Positions 37,801-46,352 of a stretch of 64,000 bases of DNA are shown here, piece by piece (positions within the stretch are counted from its first letter, which is position 1; each line of letters starts with the position of its first letter). Source of the stretch: Solibacteraceae bacterium (GTDB taxonomy: Bacteria > Acidobacteriota > Terriglobia > Bryobacterales > Bryobacteraceae); assembly GCA_026984795.1 (NCBI GenBank), contig JALSRK010000057.1, positions 62,001-126,000 on the forward strand. The letters are read 5' to 3'. A program made the position numbers and the translations under genes. The notes beneath the pieces are model-generated. The model had not been told where the DNA came from, did not search any database, and saw only the letters and a list, made by a program, of their open reading frames with translations.

Positions 37801-38298
37801 GGGGAGAATCTTGATGAACTCCGCCGCGCTCCGGCCCACCACTGACAAGTTCTGCAATTGTTCAGCAGTCACCACCGAGCTTTGCTCGCCCGAGTCCACC
37901 GGGGTGATGGTTTCCGATGCCGCCGACACGGTCACCGTCTCGGTTACGGCGCCGATCTGCATCTGCAGGTTCGAGAGATGCCGTTTGTCCCCCGGCCGGA
38001 ACACGATGTGAGTGCGTTCCAGAGCGGCAAACCCCTCTGACTGTACACGCAAGGTGTAGGAACCCGGATAGATTGCCGCGATCGAAAAGTACCCCTCGCC
38101 GTTCGTCTCCGTGCGTAAAGTGCTCCCGGAAGCCTCGTTGACGAGCGTCACCTTCGCCCCGGGGATCACCGCCCCCTCGCTGTCGGTCACAATGCCGGTC
38201 AAAGTGCCGGTCATCTGTTGCGACCAGAGCGCCCCGGCGGCCAACAAAAGCGCCACCGGGAGCGCCAGAATCCAACCAACATGCTTTCCCATACTCAT
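34870..38298 (-). CDS. TonB-dependent receptor with carboxypeptidase-regulatory domain
   Basis: 1142 residues. Signal peptide (WILALPVALLLAAGALWSQ), carboxypeptidase-regulatory domain (GTLTGIVTDSEGAVIPGAKV), plug (LQNLSVVGRSAAEFIKILPG) and barrel with terminal aromatics (VGRRVVQLGLKFYF). It is the same family as the receptor at 11621 but clearly diverged. It probably takes up glycans or their fragments across the outer membrane. The ATG at 38298 has a GAGGG site. It is divergent from the double-malectin gene. Confidence 0.92.
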   Translation of the reverse strand: MSMGKHVGWILALPVALLLAAGALWSQQMTGTLTGIVTDSEGAVIPGAKVTLVNEASGSTLRTETNGEGYFSIAAIYPGSYTLRVQSEGFAALERTHIVFRPGDKRHLSNLQMQIGAVTETVTVSAASETITPVDSGEQSSVVTAEQLQNLSVVGRSAAEFIKILPGMAPVGSGLVNKPGYNGENIGINGNGDGGRQSALGYFSSNGQDGQAMDIVTDGANTADPGCNCATPVNPNVDMVQEFKVLTGTYTAEHAKGPTVMQAVTKSGGKDFHGMAYIYARDYRLNSNDWELNRAGRERPKNKYRFPGGNIGGPVLLPGTSFNRNRDKLFFFAGYEYYMQKIDTGVLQAIVPTEAMRNGDFSDAAYLASLSSADVRKVPVGEGIVAGVIPPSLWEERGRILQSLLPLPNADPKTNNGKNYVNALLLDQNMHQFTTRVDYNISDYTKLFVRYNLQRELQHFPVQLWGRAGASVPYPSEIEGKNRSDSISASLTNVLNPTATNEVIFGYTFIDFPNSLVDPAAVARSNLNYPIEGIYDNGIDQIPDQRNQRGLAIMQNRGGLVPGPYSATKWLISGADNFSLFKGNHSLKMGFYWQQIIQDQPNAGKTQGRFDFRPNHALTTGNAYADQLMGIYQRYFEQNQNHEQYQYYNTYEGYVQDSWKVTPSFTLEMGLRFAHFQPWTDKSKLGAGFGVFDESLYSNDPADRGKLTGLLYHGIDPSIPLSGRHVTGMYFQPRFGFAWDVFGDSKTIVRGGFGVFRYNEPTRYGGALGAPAGTRATNQTQPGYMKDIDDVSPKVARTGINVVDIHDKKHPVSYNWSFEIGRRIRRDMMFRVAYVGNAGRDLLKNGGLRNINRVPEGAMLDNPDGNVNDYRPFSNYGAINRLNHGFWSNYHSLQSTFTKQMGRVNLFAAYTFSKVLGIRGGASGDTADNLHVENNYGVLKYDRTHMFNVAYVLDVPNWHGTNKFIRGVLNNWQISGISTYASGVELAASGRVNFNLSGQLADGSAIKATSITGTDSIKPMPFLVCDPSKNLADGQYVNGDCFAPPSRGHNGVFTFPYLRGPALFSHDLSVFKNFPIGDGSKRIQFRFSAYNFINHPLDSFRNGDTNLHLTFDETGKQTNERFGYVGQKVGRRVVQLGLKFYF

Positions 38299-38601
38299 CA
38301 AACCCTCACAATTCAGTTTTGAGTGTAGTCACCCGCTCATCGATCTATAGCGTGCAGCTCTGTTCGGCACAAGGCTAAACGGGTTACGCGAGGGTTAACA
38401 CGGCACGTTACGCTTCCGCGCGCCGAATCCTCTTCGGGACCCGGCTCGCGGCAATGGAGGACTCCCCGCAGAGGGACGTTAACGAACCAGGTAACGCAGT
38501 GGAACTAGCTGAGAAAACAACAGGTTTCAAGGGAATGTGCGGCTCAACCAAGGGCTGCGCCGGCGTCGGGGTTACGTCAGTATTCTCCCCGAGGATCGCT
38601 C
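38299..38601. other. Divergent intergenic region
   Basis: Contains the putative receptor promoter (38344-38372). A TATACT at 38606-38611 could be a -10 for the malectin gene, which would favour a start downstream of 38618. Confidence 0.4.
38344..38372 (-). promoter_or_regulatory. Putative promoter of the second TonB-type receptor
   Basis: Minus-strand TTGTGC, 17-nt spacer, TATAGA. Spacing is ideal but the -35 is weak. It would give a leader of about 38 nt. Confidence 0.4.
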
Positions 38602-40107
38602 GTGCTATACTCTTCCCGAGCAGTGGGAACGGAACCATCTTCCTCACGCAGCGACGGCGCTGTGGAACGCGCCGAAATGGAGGCGGTCCTTGCGTCCGGG
38701 ATCTTCGACCGCGCCCCGCTGCTCTCGCGCTTCTTCGTTTACATTTGCGAAAAGTACTTCGCCGGGAAAGCCGACGAGATCAAGGAATACACGATCGCCA
38801 CCGAAGCGCTGGGGAGGCCGCCCGACTTCGATCACTCGCAGGATTCGATCGTACGCGTCCAGGCGCATCGGCTCCGCCGCCGGCTCAAGCAGTATTACGA
38901 GGGGCGGGGGGCGGGCCACGAGCTGCGAATCGAAATCCCTTCCGGACAGTACGCTCCTGTCTTCAGGCGAGTACGCGGAATAGGGTCTCCGGCCGCCCCG
39001 CCCCCCGTGGCAGGTGCGGTACACCAGGGGCGCGCGAATACCCGCCGGTGGCTTCTGGCGGCAGTGACGGCCGCCATCATCGTGACAGCCGGCGCGACGA
39101 TCCAGCTAGTCGTTCCACGAGACTCCACGAGTCAGGCCGACGCCGTCTTCGCCCGATCCTCTGCTTCCGAACCACCCAATGCCATCCGAATCGCCTCAGG
39201 TCACGAGGGCATCTGGTTTCCGGATAACTTGGGGCGTATCTGGGGCGCGGACCGATACTTCACCGGCGGCCGCCGGATGGCCACTGTTCTGCCGGAAGAA
39301 CTGGCCGGGCTCTCACCCAAGCTCTTCTCCGCCGCCCGGGTCGGACAGTTCGAATACGCCATCCCACTGGAGCCGGGCCTCTACGAACTCCGCTTGTACT
39401 TCGCGGATATCGAAGCCAAGCCCCCGAAGGATTTCGACATACTCGTCAATGGCGAGCCGATCTTGCAGTTCGTTGACATCGCCGGGGATGCGGGCGGCAA
39501 GAGCACCGCCGACGTCCGTGTTTTCACCGGCTTGGAACCCGCCGCCGACGGCCGGCTTCACCTCAGTGTCGCCCGGGTGGATGGCATCCTTCACGGGCTT
39601 GAAATCCTCCCTGCGTTCGAGAAAGGGATGTGGCCCATTCGGATCCTCGCCGGCCAAGAGAGCGGACACCACGACAGTGCCGGACACTTCTGGAGTCCGG
39701 ATCACTACTACCGCGGTGGCAGGACCTCTCTGCGGTCTCAGTGCGTGAGCGGCACCCCTGACCCGAACCTCTATCTCGGGGAACGCTACGGGCGCTTTTG
39801 CTATGTTCTGCCTGCTGCCCCCGGACGTTACAGACTGAGGCTGCGGTTCGCCGAAACCTGGTTCAAACCCGGCAATCCCCGGGGCAGCGGCTCCGGGATG
39901 CGGGTTTTCGACGTCGTCTGCAACGGCGTGAAGCTGCTCGAAGGGTTCGACATCGCCGCGAGCGCCGGCGGTTCCGACCGGGCCGTCGTAAAGGAGTTCC
40001 GCGGTCTCGAACCGGACGCAAACGGAAAGATCGTCATCCAATTCACGCCGATTCGAAACGAAGCTTGTGTAAACGCCATCGAACTCGTGCCCGACAGCGG
40101 CGCTTAG
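38602..40107 (+). CDS. Membrane protein with two malectin domains
   Basis: Up to 501 residues. The N-terminal ~100-residue domain (LSRFFVYICEKYFAGKADEI, IVRVQAHRLRRRLKQYYEG) is one often found before TM segments in acidobacterial regulatory-type proteins. A single TM helix follows (LLAAVTAAIIVTAGATI), then two malectin carbohydrate-binding domains (YFTGGR... and YYRGGR..., each with a 'G-E-P/G-V-K' strand). It should sit in the inner membrane with a sugar-binding periplasmic part. Divergent orientation from a TonB-type receptor suggests that it senses the imported glycan. The start is uncertain: GTG 38602, GTG 38662 or ATG 38677. Confidence 0.72.
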   Translation: MLYSSRAVGTEPSSSRSDGAVERAEMEAVLASGIFDRAPLLSRFFVYICEKYFAGKADEIKEYTIATEALGRPPDFDHSQDSIVRVQAHRLRRRLKQYYEGRGAGHELRIEIPSGQYAPVFRRVRGIGSPAAPPPVAGAVHQGRANTRRWLLAAVTAAIIVTAGATIQLVVPRDSTSQADAVFARSSASEPPNAIRIASGHEGIWFPDNLGRIWGADRYFTGGRRMATVLPEELAGLSPKLFSAARVGQFEYAIPLEPGLYELRLYFADIEAKPPKDFDILVNGEPILQFVDIAGDAGGKSTADVRVFTGLEPAADGRLHLSVARVDGILHGLEILPAFEKGMWPIRILAGQESGHHDSAGHFWSPDHYYRGGRTSLRSQCVSGTPDPNLYLGERYGRFCYVLPAAPGRYRLRLRFAETWFKPGNPRGSGSGMRVFDVVCNGVKLLEGFDIAASAGGSDRAVVKEFRGLEPDANGKIVIQFTPIRNEACVNAIELVPDSGA

Positions 40108-40960
40108 CCCTCGCTCTTCCCTCTTCCCCGCCCCCGTGCCCGGCCCGCTCACACGCGGCGCCTGATGTCCCGCGCCCCCGGCCGGAGGGCGCCTGCCCCT
40201 CGCCCAAGCCGGACCCGGCCGCGATCGCCATTCCACCAGAAAGGGGGGACCATTCTTGGGGCTGCGCCCGCACCGCGGCCCCGCCAGGCAGTCCGCCGCT
40301 CCGGGCCACACAAGGTGCGCGCCCGACGGCGCCCGGCTGACTTCTGCAGGAATCGCAGGCCGCTTCAGGCGCTGCGCACCATGCTGAGCGATAGGCTGCG
40401 GAACCTCGCCAAGCCAAACGATGCCGGTTTCCCAGCCTGCACCGGGGCCGCCTGCCGCTGCGTGACCAATCCCTGGTCGGCTTTCCGCAGCGCCTTCAGC
40501 CGGTCCCGCTCTCTCTGAACCATCGCTACGGCCCCGTTCCTTACCCTGCCGGCTTGACTCTGTCAACAGGAGGTTTCTACTCCGCACTCTCAGGACATTC
40601 TCACCTGGCAGCGACAGGGCTGAGCAATCGCTTGACCGCAGTCCAGGCCGGCTATAGAATGTATTCGCCTCGTTCGGCGCGAGGGCCGCGACGCGCGCGC
40701 CCCGCCGCAGCAGAGGGGACAGTGATGGCGAGGAAGCTGGGCGATATCTTCGTTCCCGGACGTCCTCCTCTTTCTGTAAGTATGTTTCCCAAGGGGAGTT
40801 CCCCTGCCGGAGGACCCACCTGCACCGTGCCCGCCGGCAGCAGGCGCCTCCGGTCGCCCGCCCCCTCGGCGTTCCAGCCTGGCGCGCCCGGCTCCGGCCT
40901 GAAGCGGCTCTCCATCGCCATCGATGAAAGACTTATGCCTGCACAGGAGGAGACACCCGC
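40108..40960. other. Long intergenic region with promoter and leader of the next gene
   Basis: No convincing gene; an ORF at 40554-40964 has no recognisable features. A good promoter at 40632-40660 implies a leader of about 295 nt before 40961. A 13-bp inverted repeat, TTGACTCTGTCAA, lies at 40554-40566. Confidence 0.55.
40632..40660 (+). promoter_or_regulatory. Sigma-70-type promoter upstream of the unknown 393-aa protein
   Basis: TTGACC, 17-nt spacer, TAGAAT: five of six bases match consensus in each box. Expected start near 40667. Confidence 0.6.
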
Positions 40961-42142
40961 ATGAACGATATCAAACTCAAGCTTCCCAGCCTCGAGGAAG
41001 CTCTCGACGAAGCCATTCTCGGCCCGCCCGACAAGCGGCCCCAATTGAATCTGTTCTCCGATGTCACCAAGAAATTCGACGACTGGCTGAAGAAAAACTC
41101 GCTTCCCGTTCGCCTGACGCCCCCGCCCCGGCCCGCCGTGCTCCCTGTCCATACCTTTTACGCGGAAGTCAAGACGGTCACCGTGTCGGTCAATATCCTC
41201 TGGCAGATCGCCGAGCGCACGCCGCAACACCTAGCCAAGGCCCTCGATTCGCCCGAGGTCCGCCAGGCGATCGTCAAGGCTATCAACGAACAACTGAAAC
41301 GCACGCTGGCGAAATCCGCGCGCACGCGGACCTCCGGAGAACTGGACCAGGAGGTGGCGAAAAAGTTCGTCGGCTCCGCCGGATCCGCGGTCTTCGACAA
41401 CTTCAAGCGCGAGTTGAAAAACGACCCGGGTGTCCTGCAGCTCAAGAACCGCCTCGAGCGGCTCAAGCACGACTTCCTCAATCACACTTCCGTCGGCGTC
41501 TGGGTCAACGAGAACATGACCGTCCTCCAGATCACCGCCGCGGTACTCGCGCTGGGCGGAGGCGCGCTGCTCTACCACCTGAAGCCGGGCGACAAGAAGA
41601 TCAGCCAGGGGCTCAACAAGCTGTCCCAGTTGGCAAGTTACGAATTCTCCCCCATCGGCACCATCAAGATCGGCGCCGGCGTCGACCAGTTCATTCCGAG
41701 CGAAAGAACGGTCGGCGCCACGGTCACCGCCAAAGGCGAGTGGAAGCTCTTGCCGACGAACCTCAAAATCTCCGGAGCCATCGTCGGCGACAAAGCCCAA
41801 AGCCTGAAGTCCGATGTTACGATCTGGATCACGCCGGAAATCCCCATTTACGTCACCGGCGGCGCGAAACTCCAACGCGGCGGGCCGAAGGTCTCCCCGT
41901 TCGGCTACCGGATCGGCCTGGGCGTGAAAACCAGCTCCAACGGGTTCTCCATCGACGTCCTCGGCTCGATCAGCAGCGACCGGTTCCTGGACCAGTTCAA
42001 CCTGAAAGGGACGCTCAACTACAGCAATATGTTCGGAAACGCGCTGTACGATTTCCAGATGTACGGTAATTACAGCCGCCCGTTCCGCGGGCGGGGACGC
42101 GAGAAGTTCTCCCTCGGTTTCAACTTCATCATGCGGTTCTGA
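40961..42142 (+). CDS. Unknown protein with beta-rich C-terminal half
   Basis: 393 residues, behind a strong AGGAGGAG ribosome site. No signal peptide. N-terminal helical region (res 1-180), a hydrophobic stretch near 185-205 (LQITAAVLALGGGALLY), then alternating beta strands (TIKIGAGVDQFIPSERT, YRIGLGVKTSSNGFSIDV) ending in aromatic 'LGFNFIMRF', like an outer-membrane barrel end. Without a signal the barrel would not be exported by Sec, so it may be a cytoplasmic or phage/secretion-related protein. No family recognised. Confidence 0.6.
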   Translation: MNDIKLKLPSLEEALDEAILGPPDKRPQLNLFSDVTKKFDDWLKKNSLPVRLTPPPRPAVLPVHTFYAEVKTVTVSVNILWQIAERTPQHLAKALDSPEVRQAIVKAINEQLKRTLAKSARTRTSGELDQEVAKKFVGSAGSAVFDNFKRELKNDPGVLQLKNRLERLKHDFLNHTSVGVWVNENMTVLQITAAVLALGGGALLYHLKPGDKKISQGLNKLSQLASYEFSPIGTIKIGAGVDQFIPSERTVGATVTAKGEWKLLPTNLKISGAIVGDKAQSLKSDVTIWITPEIPIYVTGGAKLQRGGPKVSPFGYRIGLGVKTSSNGFSIDVLGSISSDRFLDQFNLKGTLNYSNMFGNALYDFQMYGNYSRPFRGRGREKFSLGFNFIMRF

Positions 42143-42160
42143 AACGGGCCGGGTTCTCCC

Positions 42161-42188
42161 GGACGGACCGGGCGCCCGGGCGCCGTCC
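42161..42188. terminator. Inverted repeat after the 393-aa gene
   Basis: GGACGG ... CCGTCC with further internal G/C pairing, directly downstream of the stop at 42142. No T-run. Confidence 0.4.
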
Positions 42189-42214
42189 GCTCACACTCCG
42201 CCCCCCCGCGGAGC

Positions 42215-42254
42215 CGGAGAGCCGCCGGCCCGCGCGCCGGCGATCGGCTCTCCG
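42215..42254. terminator. Bidirectional hairpin between convergent genes
   Basis: cggagagccg at 42215-42224 pairs perfectly with cggctctccg at 42245-42254, and an inner 5-bp stem (ccggc/gccgg) fills the loop. It sits between two converging genes, the expected place for a shared stop. Confidence 0.6.
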
Positions 42255-42263
42255 CCGAATCCC

Positions 42264-43343
42264 TCACACTTTGATGAAGATCTTGCGCTGGTAGAGCCAG
42301 TAGTTCATGTAGTACATCACCCCGAGCACGGCGAGCGCTTTGGCCACCGGGGCCAGCGTCCCGATGAACAGGAAGTCGCCCGTCATCACCCCGACGACCC
42401 GCTCGAGCCACGGGCGCAGGATCCAGCCGCTGCCCGCGTAGATGAAGATCGAGTTCGCCCCGATCACCACCAGCGGGAAGGTCCACTTGCGGTATCCCTT
42501 CAGCTCGACGATCACGTAGAAGATCAGCATCCCGAGCAGCACCCAGCCGCCGCTGTAGAGCGTGAACGAGGCGGTGCAGATCCGCTTGACGATGGGGTTC
42601 CAGGGGTGAATCGCCAGCCCCAGCGCCAGACAGCCCGCCGCCCCCAGGGCCAGCGTCTTGATCACGTGCCGGTGGTCCCGGTTCTGCATCAGCAGCATCC
42701 CGGTCCACGCCCCCATCAGCGTGGTCACCGTGGACGTGATGAAGTTGATCCCCACCCAGAGGCCGGGGTAGTTGTAGCCCATGATCGCCTTGTCGATCAC
42801 CTGGCCGATGTTGCCGTGCTGCGAATAGGGGCCGTCCGGACCCGGGAACAGATGGAACAACGCCGTGTGGAACACCAGCAATCCCACCGCGATCGCCGCC
42901 TGCCAGCGGAAGCGCAACTGCATGATCCAGAAGACCAGGAAGTAGGTCAGGGCGATCTGGCAAAGCACGTTGATCATCTGGAACCGGTAGGGCTGCGAGC
43001 CGCCCATGTAGAGGAGCTGGCTCAGGGCGATCAGCTTCAGCGCCCGGATGACGACGTGCCTGGCCGTGTCGTTGAAGGTCGCGCCCCGCTGCTGCCGGAT
43101 GGCGAAAGCGAAAGGCATGGCGACGCCCACGATGTACATGAAGCCCGGCTGGATCAGGTCCCAGATGGTGATCCATTCCCAAGGCTTGTGCTCGAACCAC
43201 GAGGCGATCGTGCCGAACGTCGGATCGCCTTTCAGTTCACCGAAGCCGAACCCGTGCGAGACGAGCATCAGCATGATGAAGCCCCGGTAGGCGTCCAGCG
43301 CCAGGTATCGCTGGATCTTCGACTGGGCAGTGGCAGTGGCCAC
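42264..43343 (-). CDS. DUF5009/NagX-like membrane protein (heparan-alpha-glucosaminide N-acetyltransferase family)
   Basis: 359 residues with about ten membrane helices. It opens with 'RYLALDAYRGFIMLMLVSHG', the family's D-x-x-R-G motif, and has 'LIQPGFMYIVGVAMPFAF' and the C-terminal 'VVIGANSIFIYAGSGW' typical of NagX/HGSNAT-like proteins. Human HGSNAT acetylates terminal glucosamine across a membrane; the bacterial role is unknown, perhaps acetylating amino sugars in the periplasm. Confidence 0.8.
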   Translation of the reverse strand: MATATAQSKIQRYLALDAYRGFIMLMLVSHGFGFGELKGDPTFGTIASWFEHKPWEWITIWDLIQPGFMYIVGVAMPFAFAIRQQRGATFNDTARHVVIRALKLIALSQLLYMGGSQPYRFQMINVLCQIALTYFLVFWIMQLRFRWQAAIAVGLLVFHTALFHLFPGPDGPYSQHGNIGQVIDKAIMGYNYPGLWVGINFITSTVTTLMGAWTGMLLMQNRDHRHVIKTLALGAAGCLALGLAIHPWNPIVKRICTASFTLYSGGWVLLGMLIFYVIVELKGYRKWTFPLVVIGANSIFIYAGSGWILRPWLERVVGVMTGDFLFIGTLAPVAKALAVLGVMYYMNYWLYQRKIFIKV

Positions 43344-43842
43344 GGCAATTCTCCCTTGCTAACGTAATGTCCGTCCTGCTCTTGCTCCCCTCATGACGGC
43401 CGCACCCACGGCTCCAGCCAACCTGCAGCCGGTCCGCGGCCGCATGGAGCGGTCTTTCCAATTCGGGCCCAGCAGAGCCGGAACCCTGTAAGCATATCGA
43501 GAATTCGGGTCCAGTGGGAAATCCACTGCAAGCCGGGACGCCCGGACCCAGGCGGCACGCTCCAGGCCCGCGCTTCCTGACAAGCGCCAGCGCCACGCCG
43601 TGGGACCATTGCCCGCAGCCTCAGCCCGGCAAGCCACCCGCCGGATGTAAAAAGAGCAGGCCGCGATTGCACCCTGGAGCAAGGTCCAGGGTCATCATAG
43701 TGAGTGAGATTTGCAGGGGCTGGGGATGCTGGTGCCGAGACACACCGGCGGCTGACAACCCGGGCCGCGGCCCGGCGGCGCTCGGAACGGCGGGCGGTCC
43801 CCGGAGTCGCGGAAAAGCCCCCGCCCAAAGTGGCGCAACGAC
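43344..43842. other. Intergenic region before the HMA/barrel operon
   Basis: About 500 bp between divergent genes. No ORF with coding character, no repeat and no clear promoter boxes were found. Confidence 0.5.
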
Positions 43843-44664
43843 ATGCCGAAAGCGCACGACATATTGGTCGCGGTCCTCTTGGCCGGCTTCGCCCCCGGCC
43901 TCGCGCGGGCCCACGAGCCGATCTTCGGCATCGGCCCGCGGACGATCTGGAAGAACGGCTTCGGCCTGGAAACCGAGCTCGAGCGGGAGCGCGAAGAGGT
44001 CGAGAACGTCTGGAGCTTGCGCGAAGAGATCCTTTACGGGATCAGCGCCGACGTCGCCCTCACGCTCGAGATCCCCTATCTGCTCGAGAAGTCCGACGGC
44101 CGCAGCCAGGCTTCCGGCTTCGGCGACACGATGCTCCGGGGCAAGTGGCGCTTCTACCGTAAAGAGGTCTGGGGCGGCATCTACCACGCCGCCATCCTCG
44201 GAGGCGTCGAGTTCCCCACCGGCAAGACCTCGGGCGTCGCCCTCGGCTCGGGCTCTTACGACTACTTCACCGGCCTGGCCGGCGCCTACGAAGGCCGCCG
44301 CTGGCTGAACTTCGGCGCTGTCCGCTACCGGTTCAACACCGCGGACAAGACCGGCTTCGCCCGCCCCGACGTCTTCCTCTACGACGCCGCCGTCGGCTTC
44401 CGCCCGGTGCTCACCGAGTACACCCAGCCGGACGTCGTCCTCATGTTCGAGATCAACGGCGAGGTCTTCGGGAAGGCCCGGCGCAACGGCGATCCCGTCG
44501 CCGGCACTGGGGGCGACCGCATGTTCGGCGCCTTCGGCGTCTGGTTCACCTACCGGAACTGGGCCTTCAAGCCCGGCGTCCAGTTCCCTCTCGTCCAGAA
44601 CATGGGACCCCTGCGGCCGCGACGCGACTTCCGGGCGGTCTTCGCCGTCGAGTTCCATCTTTAG
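43843..44664 (+). CDS. Outer-membrane beta-barrel-like protein, module A
   Basis: 273 residues. Signal peptide (ILVAVLLAGFAPGLARA), then alternating strands (EEILYGISADVALTLEIPYL, AAILGGVEFPTGKTSG, NFGAVRYRFNTADKTG) and a terminal aromatic/hydrophobic strand (FRAVFAVEFHL), as in porin-like outer-membrane proteins of the phenol-degradation/transporter type. The mature protein starts HEPIFGIG. It is the first gene of a six-gene run and is followed 28 bp later by an HMA-domain protein. Confidence 0.7.
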   Translation: MPKAHDILVAVLLAGFAPGLARAHEPIFGIGPRTIWKNGFGLETELEREREEVENVWSLREEILYGISADVALTLEIPYLLEKSDGRSQASGFGDTMLRGKWRFYRKEVWGGIYHAAILGGVEFPTGKTSGVALGSGSYDYFTGLAGAYEGRRWLNFGAVRYRFNTADKTGFARPDVFLYDAAVGFRPVLTEYTQPDVVLMFEINGEVFGKARRNGDPVAGTGGDRMFGAFGVWFTYRNWAFKPGVQFPLVQNMGPLRPRRDFRAVFAVEFHL

Positions 44665-44692
44665 GAATCTTTCGACGCTCAGGAGGAATGTC

Positions 44693-45220
44693 ATGAAGAA
44701 ACGGTTGACCACACTGGCTTCGATCGCCGCTCTGGCGGCGGCGTCGCTTCTCGTCCCGGCGCCCTCGCCCGCGCAGATCCTGGAGGCGGAACTCACCGTC
44801 AAAGGATTGGCCTGCCCATTCTGCGCCTACGGCCTCGAGCGCAAGCTCGAGAAGCTGCCCGCCGCCGCCTCGGTGGCCATCACCTTCAAACAGAACCTCG
44901 CCCGGGTCCAGTTCGACGGCCGCCAGTCGCCCGACATCGGCGACTTTTTCCGGCTCGTCCACGACGCCGGCTTCAAGCTCGAAGAGCTGCGGCTGCTCGT
45001 CCGCGGCCGGCGGGCCGAGACCGGCGGCGAACCCTGCCTCGAACTGCCCGGCGGCACGACGCTGCCCTTCGCAGCCGGCGGCCCCGGCGCCGCCCTGGCC
45101 CGCGAAGTCCCGGCGGGAACGCTGGTCGAAGCCCGAGCCACGGTCAAGGCCGCCGAAGAAGGCGGGCGCACTGGGCCCTACCGCCTCTTGGTGAAAAGTT
45201 ACAAGGCCCTGGAACGATGA
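44693..45220 (+). CDS. Periplasmic heavy-metal-associated (HMA) domain protein, module A
   Basis: 175 residues with a signal peptide (AALAAASLLVPAPSPAQ) and an HMA-type ferredoxin fold: 'VKGLACPFCAYGLERKLEKL' carries CxxC in the metal-binding loop, followed by 'VAITFKQNLARVQFDG'. A second, beta-rich part of about 90 residues follows. HMA domains bind soft metal ions such as Cu, Hg or Zn, and exported ones act as metal carriers. The strong AGGAGG site sits just upstream. It is paired with the barrel gene before it. Confidence 0.8.
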   Translation: MKKRLTTLASIAALAAASLLVPAPSPAQILEAELTVKGLACPFCAYGLERKLEKLPAAASVAITFKQNLARVQFDGRQSPDIGDFFRLVHDAGFKLEELRLLVRGRRAETGGEPCLELPGGTTLPFAAGGPGAALAREVPAGTLVEARATVKAAEEGGRTGPYRLLVKSYKALER

Positions 45221-45326
45221 AACCCGGACGGCCCGTAACCGCGTGGCGCCACCTTGGCCTGCCCGTCCCCTTCGCCCGCCCGGCCGGCAGCCCCACGGAA
45301 GTCCCACCCGCGCAGCAGGAAAAAGA

Positions 45327-46322
45327 ATGACATCCCGTACCGCCAGTCCACGGCCCCCCTCTCCGGCGTTGCCCGGAAACCGCCGGCGCCGGCTCCCGGC
45401 CGCGGCACTCAGCCTCCTGTTGCTGCTGCTGCCCGCCGCTCCGCTCGAAGCTCAAGGCCCCCCGATCAATACGGACACCGCTTTTGTCAACGGGCTCGAG
45501 GGGGCCGCGTTCCGTACCTTTCTCTTCTCCGTCCGCCGCTCCGGCCTCAGCCGCGACGGCCGGGATGTGGACGACCCATTGGACCGGGAGGTCTCCGTCT
45601 ACGGGGTTCCGATCATCTTCCCCTACGAGCTCGTCAAGAACAAACTGGTCCTCGCCGTGGGGCTCCCCATCCTGAGGAAGGAAATGACCCTTACCCGAGA
45701 CGAAAAGCGGCGAACCCTTTCCACCTCCGGGATCGGCGACGCCTTCATCAAGTCCAAGCTCCTGCTGGTACAGCACGACAAGCCGGGAAGGACCACGCGC
45801 TTCGCCATGACCGGGGCAATCAAGCTGCCTACGGGCAAGGACGATGAGCGGGATTCAGAGGGCAACCTGCTCCCGCCCCCTCTACAGCTCGGCGCCGGCT
45901 CGGTGGACTATACCGTGGGCGGCGTCTTCACCCACGTCCGCAAGCGGATCGGCTTCAACGCCGACGCCGGCTATCATTTCAGGACCCAGGCCCGGGGCTT
46001 CGCTTTCGGCGACTCCGTCACTTATAACGTCTCCCTCGGCTATCGGCTCGCGCCGAAGGTCTATAAGGTCTACCCCGCCAGGAATCACATCAACGCTTAT
46101 ATAGAACTCAACGGACAGTCGTCGCAGCGGGACCGGGCGCGCGGCCGTCCCCTCGGCGACTCAGGCGGGACGCTGCTCTACCTTTCTCCCGGCATCCAGT
46201 TCATACCCGCGAACTTCATCATCGAGGCATCCTTGCGGCTGCCGGTTCTGCAAAGTCTCAACGGTACGCAGCTTCGGTTCCAACCCAGCTTCACCGTCGG
46301 GATGCGCTGGCTATTGTTCTGA
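45327..46322 (+). CDS. Outer-membrane beta-barrel-like protein, module B
   Basis: 331 residues from ATG 45327. Arg-rich leader and hydrophobic signal (LSLLLLLLPAAPLEAQG), then barrel-like strands (FAMTGAIKLPTGKDDERD, RIGFNADAGYHFRTQ, SVTYNVSLGYRLA) ending 'SFTVGMRWLLF'. It resembles the first barrel in layout ('KLPTGK' here, 'EFPTGK' there), so the two are probably distant paralogues. The long frame upstream of 45327 is not supported. Confidence 0.72.
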   Translation: MTSRTASPRPPSPALPGNRRRRLPAAALSLLLLLLPAAPLEAQGPPINTDTAFVNGLEGAAFRTFLFSVRRSGLSRDGRDVDDPLDREVSVYGVPIIFPYELVKNKLVLAVGLPILRKEMTLTRDEKRRTLSTSGIGDAFIKSKLLLVQHDKPGRTTRFAMTGAIKLPTGKDDERDSEGNLLPPPLQLGAGSVDYTVGGVFTHVRKRIGFNADAGYHFRTQARGFAFGDSVTYNVSLGYRLAPKVYKVYPARNHINAYIELNGQSSQRDRARGRPLGDSGGTLLYLSPGIQFIPANFIIEASLRLPVLQSLNGTQLRFQPSFTVGMRWLLF

Positions 46323-46352
46323 GAAAACGGAGGGTATTCGAGAGAGGGAACC

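Noticed and set aside
40554-40964. 136-codon ORF before the 393-aa gene
   Set aside because: No domain, overlaps the leader and promoter of the next gene, and shows no coding-like codon pattern.
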